A stretch of 11,798 bases of DNA, from assembly GCA_002480495.1 (NCBI GenBank), contig DLCG01000018.1, positions 1 through 11,798 on the forward strand, in the 5' to 3' direction. The notes beneath the pieces were generated by a model. It did no database searches. It saw nothing but the letters and a program-made list of their open reading frames with translations, and was not told the DNA's origin. This document shows, one piece after another, positions 1 through 5,790 of the stretch (the stretch's first letter is position 1; every line of letters starts with the position of its first letter). The stretch is from Rhodobiaceae bacterium UBA7804. GTDB lineage: Bacteria; Pseudomonadota; Alphaproteobacteria; Parvibaculales; Parvibaculaceae. The position numbers and the translations under genes were made by a program.

Positions 1-1124
1 ACACCGCCGGCCAGCTTGGCCAGACGTTCCTGCAGTTTCTCGCGGTCATAATCGGACGTCGTCTCTTCGATCTGCTTGCGGATCTGGCTGGTGCGGGCTT
101 CGATGTCCGCTTTCTCGCCAGCGCCGTCGACGATGGTGGTGTCGTCCTTGTTGATCGAGACTTTCTTCGCCGTGCCGAGCATGTCGAGCGTGACGTTTTC
201 CAGCTTGATTCCGAGGTCTTCAGAGATGACCTGGCCGCCGGTGAGGATCGCGATGTCCTCGAGCATGGCCTTGCGGCGGTCGCCGAAGCCAGGTGCCTTC
301 ACGGCCGCAACCTTGAGGCCGCCACGCAGCTTGTTGACGACGAGCGTGGCAAGCGCCTCGCCCTCGATGTCTTCCGCGATGATGAGGAGCGGACGGCCCG
401 ACTGCACCACGGCTTCGAGAACCGGCAGCATCGGCTGCAGGCTCGTCAGCTTCTTCTCGTGGAGCAGGATGAGCGGCTCGTCGAGCTCCGCAACCATCTT
501 GTCGGCGTTCGTGATGAAGTAGGGCGAGAGATAGCCGCGGTCGAACTGCATGCCTTCGACGACGTCGAGTTCGGTCTCGAGCGACTTCGCCTCCTCGACC
601 GTGATGACGCCTTCATTGCCGACCTTCGCCATCGCCTGGGCGATCATGGCGCCGATTTCCTTTTCGCCATTGGCGGAAATCGTGCCGACCTGCGCGACTT
701 CGTCGTTCGACTTCACCTTCTTGGAGCGCTTCGTGATGTCCTCGACGGCGGCGCGCACCGCGATTTCGATGCCACGCTTGAGGTCCATCGGGTTCATGCC
801 GGCAGCAACGGCCTTTGCGCCTTCGCGAACGATCGCCTGCGTGAGAACGGTTGCCGTCGTCGTGCCGTCACCGGCCGTGTCGTTGGTCTTGGAAGCGACT
901 TCCTTGACCATCTGAGCGCCCATGTTCTCGAACTTGTCTTCGAGTTCGATCTCCTTGGCGACCGAGACGCCGTCCTTCGTGGTGCGGGGCGCACCGAACG
1001 ACTTGTCGATGACGACGTTGCGGCCCTTCGGACCGAGCGTCACCTTCACCGCATCGGCGAGAATGTCGACACCCTTGAGCATACGCTCACGGGCGCTACG
1101 ACCGAATTTGACTTCCTTAGCCAT
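1..1124 (-). CDS. groEL: Chaperonin GroEL (60 kDa, HSP60), C-terminal part missing at window edge
   Basis: GroEL forms the double-ring cytosolic chamber that folds proteins with ATP and GroES. The visible 374 residues start MAKEVKFGRSARERMLKGVD and hold the signature ATP site: VTLGPKGRNVV (about residues 28-38), KDGVSVAKEIELEDKFENMGAQ (50-71) and NDTAGDGTTTATV (81-93). Asp86 there matches the catalytic Asp87 of E. coli GroEL. The apical domain is present, including ITVEEAKSLETELDVVEGMQFDRGYLSPYF. The reading frame runs off the window at GGV, so about the last third (usual length near 545) is unseen. The start at 1124 has a GAAGGA ribosome site 10 nt upstream. It is second in an operon after groES, 90 nt away, with a hairpin between. 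No broken frame or odd residue is visible. Identity is close to certain; whether it is the only groEL copy cannot be told (many alphaproteobacteria have several). Confidence 0.98.
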   Translation of the reverse strand, partial: MAKEVKFGRSARERMLKGVDILADAVKVTLGPKGRNVVIDKSFGAPRTTKDGVSVAKEIELEDKFENMGAQMVKEVASKTNDTAGDGTTTATVLTQAIVREGAKAVAAGMNPMDLKRGIEIAVRAAVEDITKRSKKVKSNDEVAQVGTISANGEKEIGAMIAQAMAKVGNEGVITVEEAKSLETELDVVEGMQFDRGYLSPYFITNADKMVAELDEPLILLHEKKLTSLQPMLPVLEAVVQSGRPLLIIAEDIEGEALATLVVNKLRGGLKVAAVKAPGFGDRRKAMLEDIAILTGGQVISEDLGIKLENVTLDMLGTAKKVSINKDDTTIVDGAGEKADIEARTSQIRKQIEETTSDYDREKLQERLAKLAGG

Positions 1125-1161
1125 GTTTTCTTGATCCTTCTGAATTCATGAATCGGATGGT

Positions 1162-1194
1162 CCGGCAGGGCCAATGAAAAAGGCCCGCAGCCGG
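1162..1194 (-). promoter_or_regulatory. Intergenic hairpin between groES and groEL (possible mRNA processing or attenuation site)
   Basis: Read on the minus strand, the arms are CCGGC-TGC-GGGCC and GGCCC-T-GCCGG around a 9-nt loop (TTTTTCATT). That gives two perfect 5-bp GC stems separated by a small internal bulge. It lies 20 nt after the groES stop and 37 nt before the groEL start. No U-run follows the right arm, so it is not a standard terminator. In Agrobacterium tumefaciens the groESL transcript is known to be cleaved in the intergenic region between the two genes. This hairpin sits in the equivalent place, but function here is inferred. Confidence 0.6.
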
Positions 1195-1214
1195 CTTGTG
1201 TCCGGTTACGAGCC

Positions 1215-1532
1215 TTACTCGGCGGCGGCCTTCTTCTTCGCGGCGCCTTCGAGCACACCCATGATGTCGCTCTCTTTCATGATCAGCAGCTCTTCGCCGT
1301 CGATCTTGACCTCGGTGCCCGACCACTTGCCGAAGATGACGCGGTCGCCGACCTTCACGTCGAGCGCAACAACCTTGCCGTCATCGCCGCGGGCACCCGG
1401 GCCCACCGCGACCACTTCGCCCTGCGAGGGCTTCTCCTGAGCCGTGTCCGGAATGATAATGCCGCCGGCGGTCTTGGCTTCTTCCTCGACCCGGCGCACC
1501 ACGACGCGGTCATGCAGAGGACGGAACTTCAT
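1215..1532 (-). CDS. groES: Co-chaperonin GroES (10 kDa, HSP10)
   Basis: GroES is the heptameric lid of the GroEL folding chamber in the cytosol. The 105-residue product starts MKFRPLHDRVVVRRVEEEAKT. It has the mobile-loop segment AGGIIIPDTAQEKPSQGEV (about 22-40) with the hydrophobic III that contacts GroEL, the roof-region GPGARGDDG, and the conserved VKVGDRVIFGKWSGTEVKIDGEELLIMKESDIMGVLE. It is slightly longer than the usual 95-97 residues because of an Ala/Lys tail (GAAKKKAAAE). The start is fixed by TCTCCT on the plus strand (AGGAGA on the coding strand), 8 nt before the ATG. It is the first gene of the groES-groEL operon, with CIRCE and a promoter just upstream, so heat-shock control by HrcA is expected. 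Confidence 0.98.
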   Translation of the reverse strand: MKFRPLHDRVVVRRVEEEAKTAGGIIIPDTAQEKPSQGEVVAVGPGARGDDGKVVALDVKVGDRVIFGKWSGTEVKIDGEELLIMKESDIMGVLEGAAKKKAAAE

Positions 1533-1575
1533 CTCTGGCTTCTCCTGTGTCCCAACCGCTAAGTTGCGGAAATTT

Positions 1576-1603
1576 ATGATATTTTGTGGCTGTTAGCACT
1601 CAA
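1576..1603 (-). promoter_or_regulatory. Probable sigma70-type promoter of groES-groEL
   Basis: On the minus strand TTGAGT (plus 1598-1603) and TATCAT (plus 1576-1581) are separated by 16 nt. They match the -35 and -10 consensus at 4/6 and 5/6 positions. The -35 box lies inside and next to the right arm of CIRCE, which is a sensible layout for repression. Transcription would start near 1569, about 37 nt before the groES ATG. Called by eye. Confidence 0.55.
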
Positions 1604-1619
1604 AGGCAGTGAGTGCCAA
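1593..1619 (-). promoter_or_regulatory. CIRCE element (HrcA operator) upstream of groES
   Basis: On the coding strand the arms are TTGGCACTC and GAGTGCTAA with a 9-nt spacer. This is the canonical CIRCE inverted repeat with one unpaired position (the G in TTGGCACTC), the form common in alphaproteobacteria. HrcA binds CIRCE and represses groESL until heat shock titrates it through GroEL. The element overlaps the -35 region of the predicted promoter. Confidence 0.95.
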
Positions 1620-1692
1620 TGCCCGCGCGACAGATAGGCGCTGCAAGGGCCGGTGTCAAGCGCGCCGAGACTCTTTGCCAGGTAAAACGGGC

Positions 1693-2427
1693 TCAGGACA
1701 TAACGAGGACGGTACCGCCGAAGCGGCGCTTCAGATGGCCGAGCAGGCTTGCCGCAAAGAGCGTCGCTCCCATGATCTCCATGATCTCCTCGACACAGAA
1801 GGCGACCTGGTAGGGGAGGCTTGTTTCGCCATAAGCCGTCAGCAACTTGCCGCCCACGGCTTCCATCCCGAGGGCTCCGCCGACATAAAGCGCGCCCGAA
1901 AGGATGAACATGAACCGGGTGCGGGCCGGCAAGGCGAGCAGGAAGGGCAGGTAGAAAAGGCCGAAAAGTCCGACCAGGACCGCTCCGGGAATGATCCAGG
2001 CGAAGTAGAGAAAGCCGCCGAGATCGAGGCCGCTGCGGAGCGGCTCGATGACGACTTCATGGACGCCGGTGGCTTCGTCGATCGAAAGTCCGATGAAGAC
2101 GGGAATGAGCAGCAGCCAGTGAAGCGGATGGCTGCCGCCGCCGCGCTTCTCGGAAAGGGCTGCAAAGGCGAGAAGCATCGCCGAGAGCGCGAGCAGGAGC
2201 GAGCTGTACCAGGCCGGAAGACAGTACTCCGCATTGAAGGCCAGGTGCCGGAGATCCTTGGCGACCGTCTCGAAACCGAACGTCGTGACGTACCATTCCC
2301 GGAACAGGCCGGCAAAGACGACCACTGCCGAGGCGGCCCAGAGTGATGCGGCGAGGCTGCGCGGCCTCACCCGAAAAACGCTTTCAGGAACAGCGGGTTG
2401 GCGAGCACTCGCAGCTAGGTCAACCAT
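1693..2427 (-). CDS. Six-helix integral membrane protein of unknown function
   Basis: I do not recognise the family. The 244-residue product has a short cytosolic-type N-terminus and about six hydrophobic segments near residues 26-43, 70-92, 101-118, 139-165, 172-190 and 208-230, so it should sit in the inner membrane. Polar residues in or at the ends of the helices stand out: DEATGVHE (117-124) after helix 3, GMEAVGG (187-193) at the end of helix 5, and CVEEIMEIMG (211-220) in helix 6. Grouped Asp/Glu/His of this sort can mean a membrane enzyme, metal site or ion path, but nothing more can be claimed. The start at 2427 has a strong GGGAGG ribosome site 7 nt upstream. It is divergent from the aat-like gene (74 nt between) and ends 73 nt before CIRCE; no terminator is clear after it. 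Confidence 0.8.
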   Translation of the reverse strand: MVDLAASARQPAVPESVFRVRPRSLAASLWAASAVVVFAGLFREWYVTTFGFETVAKDLRHLAFNAEYCLPAWYSSLLLALSAMLLAFAALSEKRGGGSHPLHWLLLIPVFIGLSIDEATGVHEVVIEPLRSGLDLGGFLYFAWIIPGAVLVGLFGLFYLPFLLALPARTRFMFILSGALYVGGALGMEAVGGKLLTAYGETSLPYQVAFCVEEIMEIMGATLFAASLLGHLKRRFGGTVLVMS

Positions 2428-2501
2428 TTCTTAGCCTCCCGTTGTGACACTCGGGCCTCGATGAATTCTTTTTCCAAGCAAGATGGGGACCAGGCACTCT
2501 C

Positions 2502-3362
2502 ATGCTCCTGTCGGCCGGCTTGAAATCCGGGCGCGCGCCATCTGCCGCGCTCCGTCTGGCATTGGCGCTTGCCTATGCCGCCAAGCCTGCGCGGCTGGGG
2601 CATCCGATCGGATATGTCAGACTGCTTGTCGAAAAACTCTTCCGCCCGGCGAAGAGTGTTTTTGCGCGCAGGCCAGATGAGGCGTTAACCGTCCCGGACG
2701 GGCTCGTCGATCTGGGCGGCGAGATGACCCCCGAACGGCTTCTCGCCGCCTATCGCCGAGGCATCTTTCCATGGTGTCACATGGGTCCCGTCAAATGGTG
2801 GTCGCCGTCGAAGCGTGCCGTCCTCTTTCTCGAGGAGAGCCGTATCGAAAAGAATCTCCGGCGGCTCATTCGGCAGGGCAAGTACCGCGTCTCCTTCGAC
2901 GAGGCCTTCCGCGAGGTGATGGAAGGCTGCGCCGAACCGCGCGCGGGAAGCTACGCGCTGACCTGGATTTCGCCGCGCTTCATGGATGCCTATGCAAGGC
3001 TTCATGAGTTGGGGCATGCCCACTCGGTGGAAGTGTGGGACGAGGAAGGCAACCTCGCGGGAGGTCTCTACGGCGTCGCTTGCAATGGCGTCTTCTTCAC
3101 CGAGTCCCAGTTCGCGCGGAAGCGGGATACGTCGAAAATCGCCTTCGTCGTATTGAACCGGCACCTTCAACACTGGGGTTACCGGCTCAATGACGGCAAG
3201 GACATGACGGGGCACCTCGCTGCCCTCGGCATGCGCGATATTCCGCGTGCGGAGTTCGAAGGAATTTTGCGGGAAAACGAAAGCGCTGGCCTGCCGCCCG
3301 GACCCTGGCGCATCGACCCGGAACTCGATGTGGCGGGGTGGAAGCCCGAGGCAGCCGCCTAG
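2502..3362 (+). CDS. Divergent leucyl/phenylalanyl-tRNA-protein transferase (Aat) family protein
   Basis: Aat moves Leu or Phe from aminoacyl-tRNA to N-terminal Arg/Lys of proteins, marking them for ClpS/ClpAP (N-degron pathway). Of 286 residues, about 66-260 follow the family: GLVDLGGEMTPERLLAAYRRGIFPW, KWWSPSKRAVL (98-108), TWISPRFMDAYARLHELGHAHSVEVW, GGLYGVACNGVFFTESQF (188-204) and HLAALGMRDIPRAEF. Two points differ. The usual L-(I/L)-D-x-Q motif is LNDGK (Asp231 kept, Lys233 where E. coli has Gln188), and GESMFS reads TESQFA. An extra N-terminal stretch of about 60 basic and hydrophobic residues precedes the domain. The start at 2502 is the first in-frame ATG, with only a weak GGGGA 12 nt upstream, so a later start is possible. 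I leave the symbol empty because the changed motif suggests a paralogue or altered activity. The stop overlaps that of the convergent TetR gene. Confidence 0.82.
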   Translation: MLLSAGLKSGRAPSAALRLALALAYAAKPARLGHPIGYVRLLVEKLFRPAKSVFARRPDEALTVPDGLVDLGGEMTPERLLAAYRRGIFPWCHMGPVKWWSPSKRAVLFLEESRIEKNLRRLIRQGKYRVSFDEAFREVMEGCAEPRAGSYALTWISPRFMDAYARLHELGHAHSVEVWDEEGNLAGGLYGVACNGVFFTESQFARKRDTSKIAFVVLNRHLQHWGYRLNDGKDMTGHLAALGMRDIPRAEFEGILRENESAGLPPGPWRIDPELDVAGWKPEAAA

Positions 3363-3970
3363 GCGCGCAAGCCCCGGAGCGTCACACGGATGATGGCGGC
3401 TAGTTGCGCCCGGAAACTCTTTTCGTCGGGTGCCTTCTCGGCTCCGCATGCAGCAGCGATCAAGGCTTCAGCCGCCTGTTCCTCTGTGAGGCCTACGGCT
3501 TTCGGATCGAGTTCACCTGCCTTCACGCCCTCGCGCACCAGATGCCGGACGGCATTGTGGAACTGATCGTGGACCTCGCCGAAAACATCTTCGGAAAGCC
3601 GCGAGCCGCTGTCGACGAGTTCGGCCGCATGGGGGCTGGAAAGAATCCAGCGATAGACGAATCCGAGCTTCGCTTCCATCAGCGCCGTAAGTTTGGGCTC
3701 CAGCGGAAGGTCGAGCGCCTCGGCCTTCGTCACGCCCTCCGCGACCTGTTCCGCGAGGGAGCGGCAGATCGCCTCGAAAAGCTCGTCCTTGCTCTTGAAG
3801 TAGAGATAGAGCGTACCCTTGGCGACTGCGGCCGCGCGAGCGATGTCTTCCATCGAGGTGCGCCGATAGCCGTAGTGACGGAAGAGATCGAGCGCGGAGG
3901 TGATGATCACTTCCCGCTTGTCCACCGTTCCCGCGCTCTTGCGGAGGGCGCTGCCCTGAGCCTTGGACAT
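3359..3970 (-). CDS. TetR/AcrR-family transcriptional regulator
   Basis: A 203-residue one-component repressor. The N-terminal DNA-binding domain is clear: REVIITSALDLFRHYGYRRTSMEDIARAAAVAKGTLYLYFKSKDELFEAI (about 19-68), with the helix-turn-helix at TSMEDIARAAAVAKGTLYLYF. The C-terminal half, from about 75, is an all-helical ligand/dimer domain with no recognisable ligand signature, so the effector is unknown. The start at 3970 has a GAGAGGAAAG ribosome region about 11 nt upstream. The four-cysteine small gene lies 32 nt upstream on the same strand and may be co-transcribed. Its stop codon shares CTAG (3359-3362) with the stop of the convergent Aat-family gene. TetR regulators often control an adjacent gene. 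Candidates here are the small exported protein and the divergent DSD1-like enzyme, whose upstream region contains an inverted repeat (4340-4365); this link is inference. Confidence 0.93.
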   Translation of the reverse strand: MSKAQGSALRKSAGTVDKREVIITSALDLFRHYGYRRTSMEDIARAAAVAKGTLYLYFKSKDELFEAICRSLAEQVAEGVTKAEALDLPLEPKLTALMEAKLGFVYRWILSSPHAAELVDSGSRLSEDVFGEVHDQFHNAVRHLVREGVKAGELDPKAVGLTEEQAAEALIAAACGAEKAPDEKSFRAQLAAIIRVTLRGLRA

Positions 3971-4002
3971 CTTGTCGAAGCTTTCCTCTCTCGCTGCCGC
4001 GC

Positions 4003-4236
4003 CTAGCGCCTTATGGTGAAGGGGCAGGTGCGCCCCACGGGAACCACCATCGTGCGCACGGTATCGCCGCAGGTGTAGTAACAGATCTTGCGGGCGCCGC
4101 TGCGCTGCTGGTTCGAGAGCGAGCAGGTCGCCTGCGCATATTGCTCATAGGCAGGTTTGCTGCTCATTTCCTTTTCCGTTTCGCCCGTCGCAAGCGCCGC
4201 GAGCAACATCATTGCCGTAAGCGTCATCGATCCCAT
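4003..4236 (-). CDS. Small exported four-cysteine protein, unknown function
   Basis: A 77-residue product with a short hydrophobic N-terminus (MTLTAMMLLAALA, residues 4-16) that looks like a secretion signal, probably cut after ALA near residue 16, though it lacks the usual positive start. The rest is polar and carries four cysteines at 38, 52, 56 and 71 in the pattern CSL...RKICYYTC...GRTCPFTI. That would suit two disulfides in the periplasm. Small alphaproteobacterial proteins with a K-I-C-Y-Y-x-C / C-P-x-T-I pattern are familiar to me as uncharacterised, but I cannot name a family. The start at 4236 follows a G-rich ribosome site (AGGGGG); a second ATG at 4227 is the alternative. It precedes the TetR gene by 32 nt on the same strand and is divergent from the DSD1-like gene. 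Confidence 0.72.
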   Translation of the reverse strand: MGSMTLTAMMLLAALATGETEKEMSSKPAYEQYAQATCSLSNQQRSGARKICYYTCGDTVRTMVVPVGRTCPFTIRR

Positions 4237-4339
4237 AAGCCACCCCCCTTCAGCCTGGTTCGAAATCGCAGTCTAGCATCTTTGCGCCTCTGCTTTTCAA
4301 GACGTCGAGGCGAGGGCAAATCGCGGCATTTGTGCATTC

Positions 4340-4365
4340 GGCGCGGGGATGTAGGATGCCGCGCC
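4340..4365. promoter_or_regulatory. Inverted repeat upstream of the DSD1-like gene (possible operator)
   Basis: Perfect 7-bp arms GGCGCGG and CCGCGCC with a 12-nt centre, 27 nt before the start at 4393. A weak -10-like TAGGAT (4352-4357) falls inside the centre, with TTGTGC (4330-4335) as a poor -35 candidate 16 nt upstream. Arm length and 19-bp centre-to-centre spacing suit a dimeric repressor such as the nearby TetR protein. GC-rich chance palindromes are common, so confidence is low. Confidence 0.3.
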
Positions 4366-4392
4366 TGTGGAATGACCGAGGGGAAACCGACA

Positions 4393-5538
4393 ATGACGAG
4401 TGAAGCAGTGGAAGCGGCAAGGGCGCTGATCGGCATGCCCGGTTCGAGGGCGAAGATTCCCACTCCCGCGCTGGTGCTCGACCTTGACGCCTTCGAGCGC
4501 AACGTGGCGCGCATGGCCGAACACTGCAAGGTGAATGGCCTTGGTCTCCGGCCCCATGCGAAGACCCATAAATCCGTGACCATCGCCAAGGCGCAGGTAA
4601 AGGCGGGCGCGCTCGGCGTCTGCTGCGCGAAACTCGGTGAAGCGGAAGCCATGGCGAAGGGCGGCATCGAGAGCATTCTCATCACATCGCCCGTCGTGAC
4701 GGCGCAAGGCATGGAGCGGCTGATGACGCTCAATGCGCGCATTCCCGATCTCATGGTCGTTGTCGACAGCACGGAAAATGCGCGCGCGCTGGCCTCGCGC
4801 GCCTCGGAAGCCGGACGCATGCTGAAGGTGCTCGTCGATCTCGATGTCGGCCTTCACCGAACCGGCATCCGGCCCGGCGAGGACGCGATGGAACTTGCCG
4901 AACTGCTTGACGCGGCGGAGTTTCTCGATCTGCGCGGACTCCAGGCCTATGCCGGACATCTGATGCACATTCATGATTTCGCGGAACGGCGCGAGAAGTC
5001 GCTTGCCGCGATGAAGGTGCTCGGCGAACAGCGCGACGCGCTGAAGGCGGCGGGCATGTGCTGCGACATCGTTTCGGGCGGCGGCACGGGCAGCTACAAC
5101 ATCGATCCCGAGGCGAAGGTGCTGACGGAGCTGCAGGGCGGTTCCTACATCTTCATGGACAAGCAGTATAATGACGTTGCACTCGGCAATGGCGCGAGCT
5201 TTCCCTTCGAGACCTCGCTCTTCGTACAGATGTCGGTCGTCTCGAACAATACGAAGAATCTCGCGACGACCGATGCGGGCTTCAAGTCCTTCTCGACGGA
5301 CGCGGAACCGCCGGTGCTCTTTTCCGGCGCGCCGGAGGGGGCGGGTTATTTCTTCTTCGGCGACGAACAGGGCGGCATTCTCCTGCCCGACGGCGCGCAT
5401 CTTCCATTAGGCAGTGTACTGACGGCCATGACCCCGCATTGCGATCCCACGGTCAATCTCTACGACAATTACTACGTGGTGAAGGAGGACCGGCTGGCCG
5501 ATATATGGCCGATCGAGGCGCGCGGAAGAAGCGCCTGA
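4393..5538 (+). CDS. DSD1 / D-threonine aldolase-like PLP enzyme (alanine racemase fold type III)
   Basis: A 381-residue metal-activated pyridoxal-phosphate enzyme. Relatives split or dehydrate D-3-hydroxy amino acids: D-threonine aldolase, D-threo-3-hydroxyaspartate dehydratase, and the Paracoccus beta-hydroxyaspartate aldolase, which yields glycine and glyoxylate. Motifs: TPALVLDLDAFERNV opening the barrel (24-38); RPHAKTHKS (53-61), with Lys57 the likely Schiff-base lysine; SGGGTGSY (228-235) for the PLP phosphate; and TPHCDPTVNLYD (347-358), whose His349-Cys350-Asp351 gives the His-x-Asp metal pair of bacterial members. The end, DIWPIEARGRSA, also matches the family. Length is normal (about 375-390). 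The start at 4393 is chosen for GAGGGGA 8 nt upstream; the open frame extends upstream but is not gene-like. No glyoxylate or hydroxyaspartate pathway genes lie nearby, so the substrate is open. Confidence 0.88.
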   Translation: MTSEAVEAARALIGMPGSRAKIPTPALVLDLDAFERNVARMAEHCKVNGLGLRPHAKTHKSVTIAKAQVKAGALGVCCAKLGEAEAMAKGGIESILITSPVVTAQGMERLMTLNARIPDLMVVVDSTENARALASRASEAGRMLKVLVDLDVGLHRTGIRPGEDAMELAELLDAAEFLDLRGLQAYAGHLMHIHDFAERREKSLAAMKVLGEQRDALKAAGMCCDIVSGGGTGSYNIDPEAKVLTELQGGSYIFMDKQYNDVALGNGASFPFETSLFVQMSVVSNNTKNLATTDAGFKSFSTDAEPPVLFSGAPEGAGYFFFGDEQGGILLPDGAHLPLGSVLTAMTPHCDPTVNLYDNYYVVKEDRLADIWPIEARGRSA

Positions 5539-5611
5539 CAAGCCAGCTCTGCGGGGATAAATGGCCCCGAAAACGGCCGACCGTCATCGAAACGTAATAA
5601 AAACGTCACAA

Positions 5612-5634
5612 AGAGCCGGGATATCCCCGGCTCT
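5612..5634. terminator. Hairpin terminator between convergent genes (probably bidirectional)
   Basis: A perfect 9-bp stem AGAGCCGGG / CCCGGCTCT with a 5-nt loop lies 73 nt after the stop of the DSD1-like gene. Read on the minus strand the stem is followed by TTTGTGACGTTTTT, a broken U-tract, which serves the oppositely oriented Gfo/Idh/MocA gene. On the plus strand the run after the stem is short (CTTCC), so termination in that direction rests mainly on the hairpin. No other hairpin this strong is seen between 5539 and 5790. Confidence 0.7.
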
Positions 5635-5732
5635 CTTCCGTGAGCGGTTCCAGAAGACGGGGGGCGTGCGGAAAGGAGGGACGGGAAGGGTGCTTTCTTC
5701 GTCTCCGGTAAAAGAGCCTTCGCCGTGCCTAC

Positions 5733-5781
5733 GGAACTTGTCCCCGGTTCGGGGGGCGGAAAAAAGTAATCCCCGGTTTCC
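5733..5781. repeat. Degenerate tandem/palindromic intergenic repeat
   Basis: Two imperfect copies in the same direction, GGAACTTGTCCCCGGTTC (5733-5750) and GGAAAAAAGTAATCCCCGGTTTC (5758-5780), share TCCCCGGTT with a 29-bp offset. CCCCG-GTT-CGGGG forms a small hairpin between them. The wording resembles dispersed GGGGACA / AAAAAAGTAAT-type sequences found between genes in many proteobacteria, sometimes with REP-associated transposases. That likeness is from memory only. It directly follows the Gfo/Idh/MocA stop (5791) on the minus strand and might also help terminate it. Confidence 0.4.
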
Positions 5782-5790
5782 GGCCGTCCT

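Noticed and set aside
459..1151. Long plus-strand open frame (230 codons) across groEL
   Set aside because: It is antisense to groEL, has no family resemblance and exists because GC-rich genes leave few stops in other frames.
1609..2346. Plus-strand frame of 245 codons opposite the membrane protein
   Set aside because: Low-complexity charged translation; the minus-strand frame has coherent helices and a strong ribosome site.
4141..4392. N-terminal extension of the DSD1-like enzyme by 84 codons
   Set aside because: The extension overlaps the divergent small gene, is Arg-rich and unlike the family. A good ribosome site precedes 4393.
4297..5400. Minus-strand frame of 367 codons opposite the PLP enzyme
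   Set aside because: The opposite strand encodes a full family-length enzyme with all motifs; this translation is Arg/His-rich shadow sequence.
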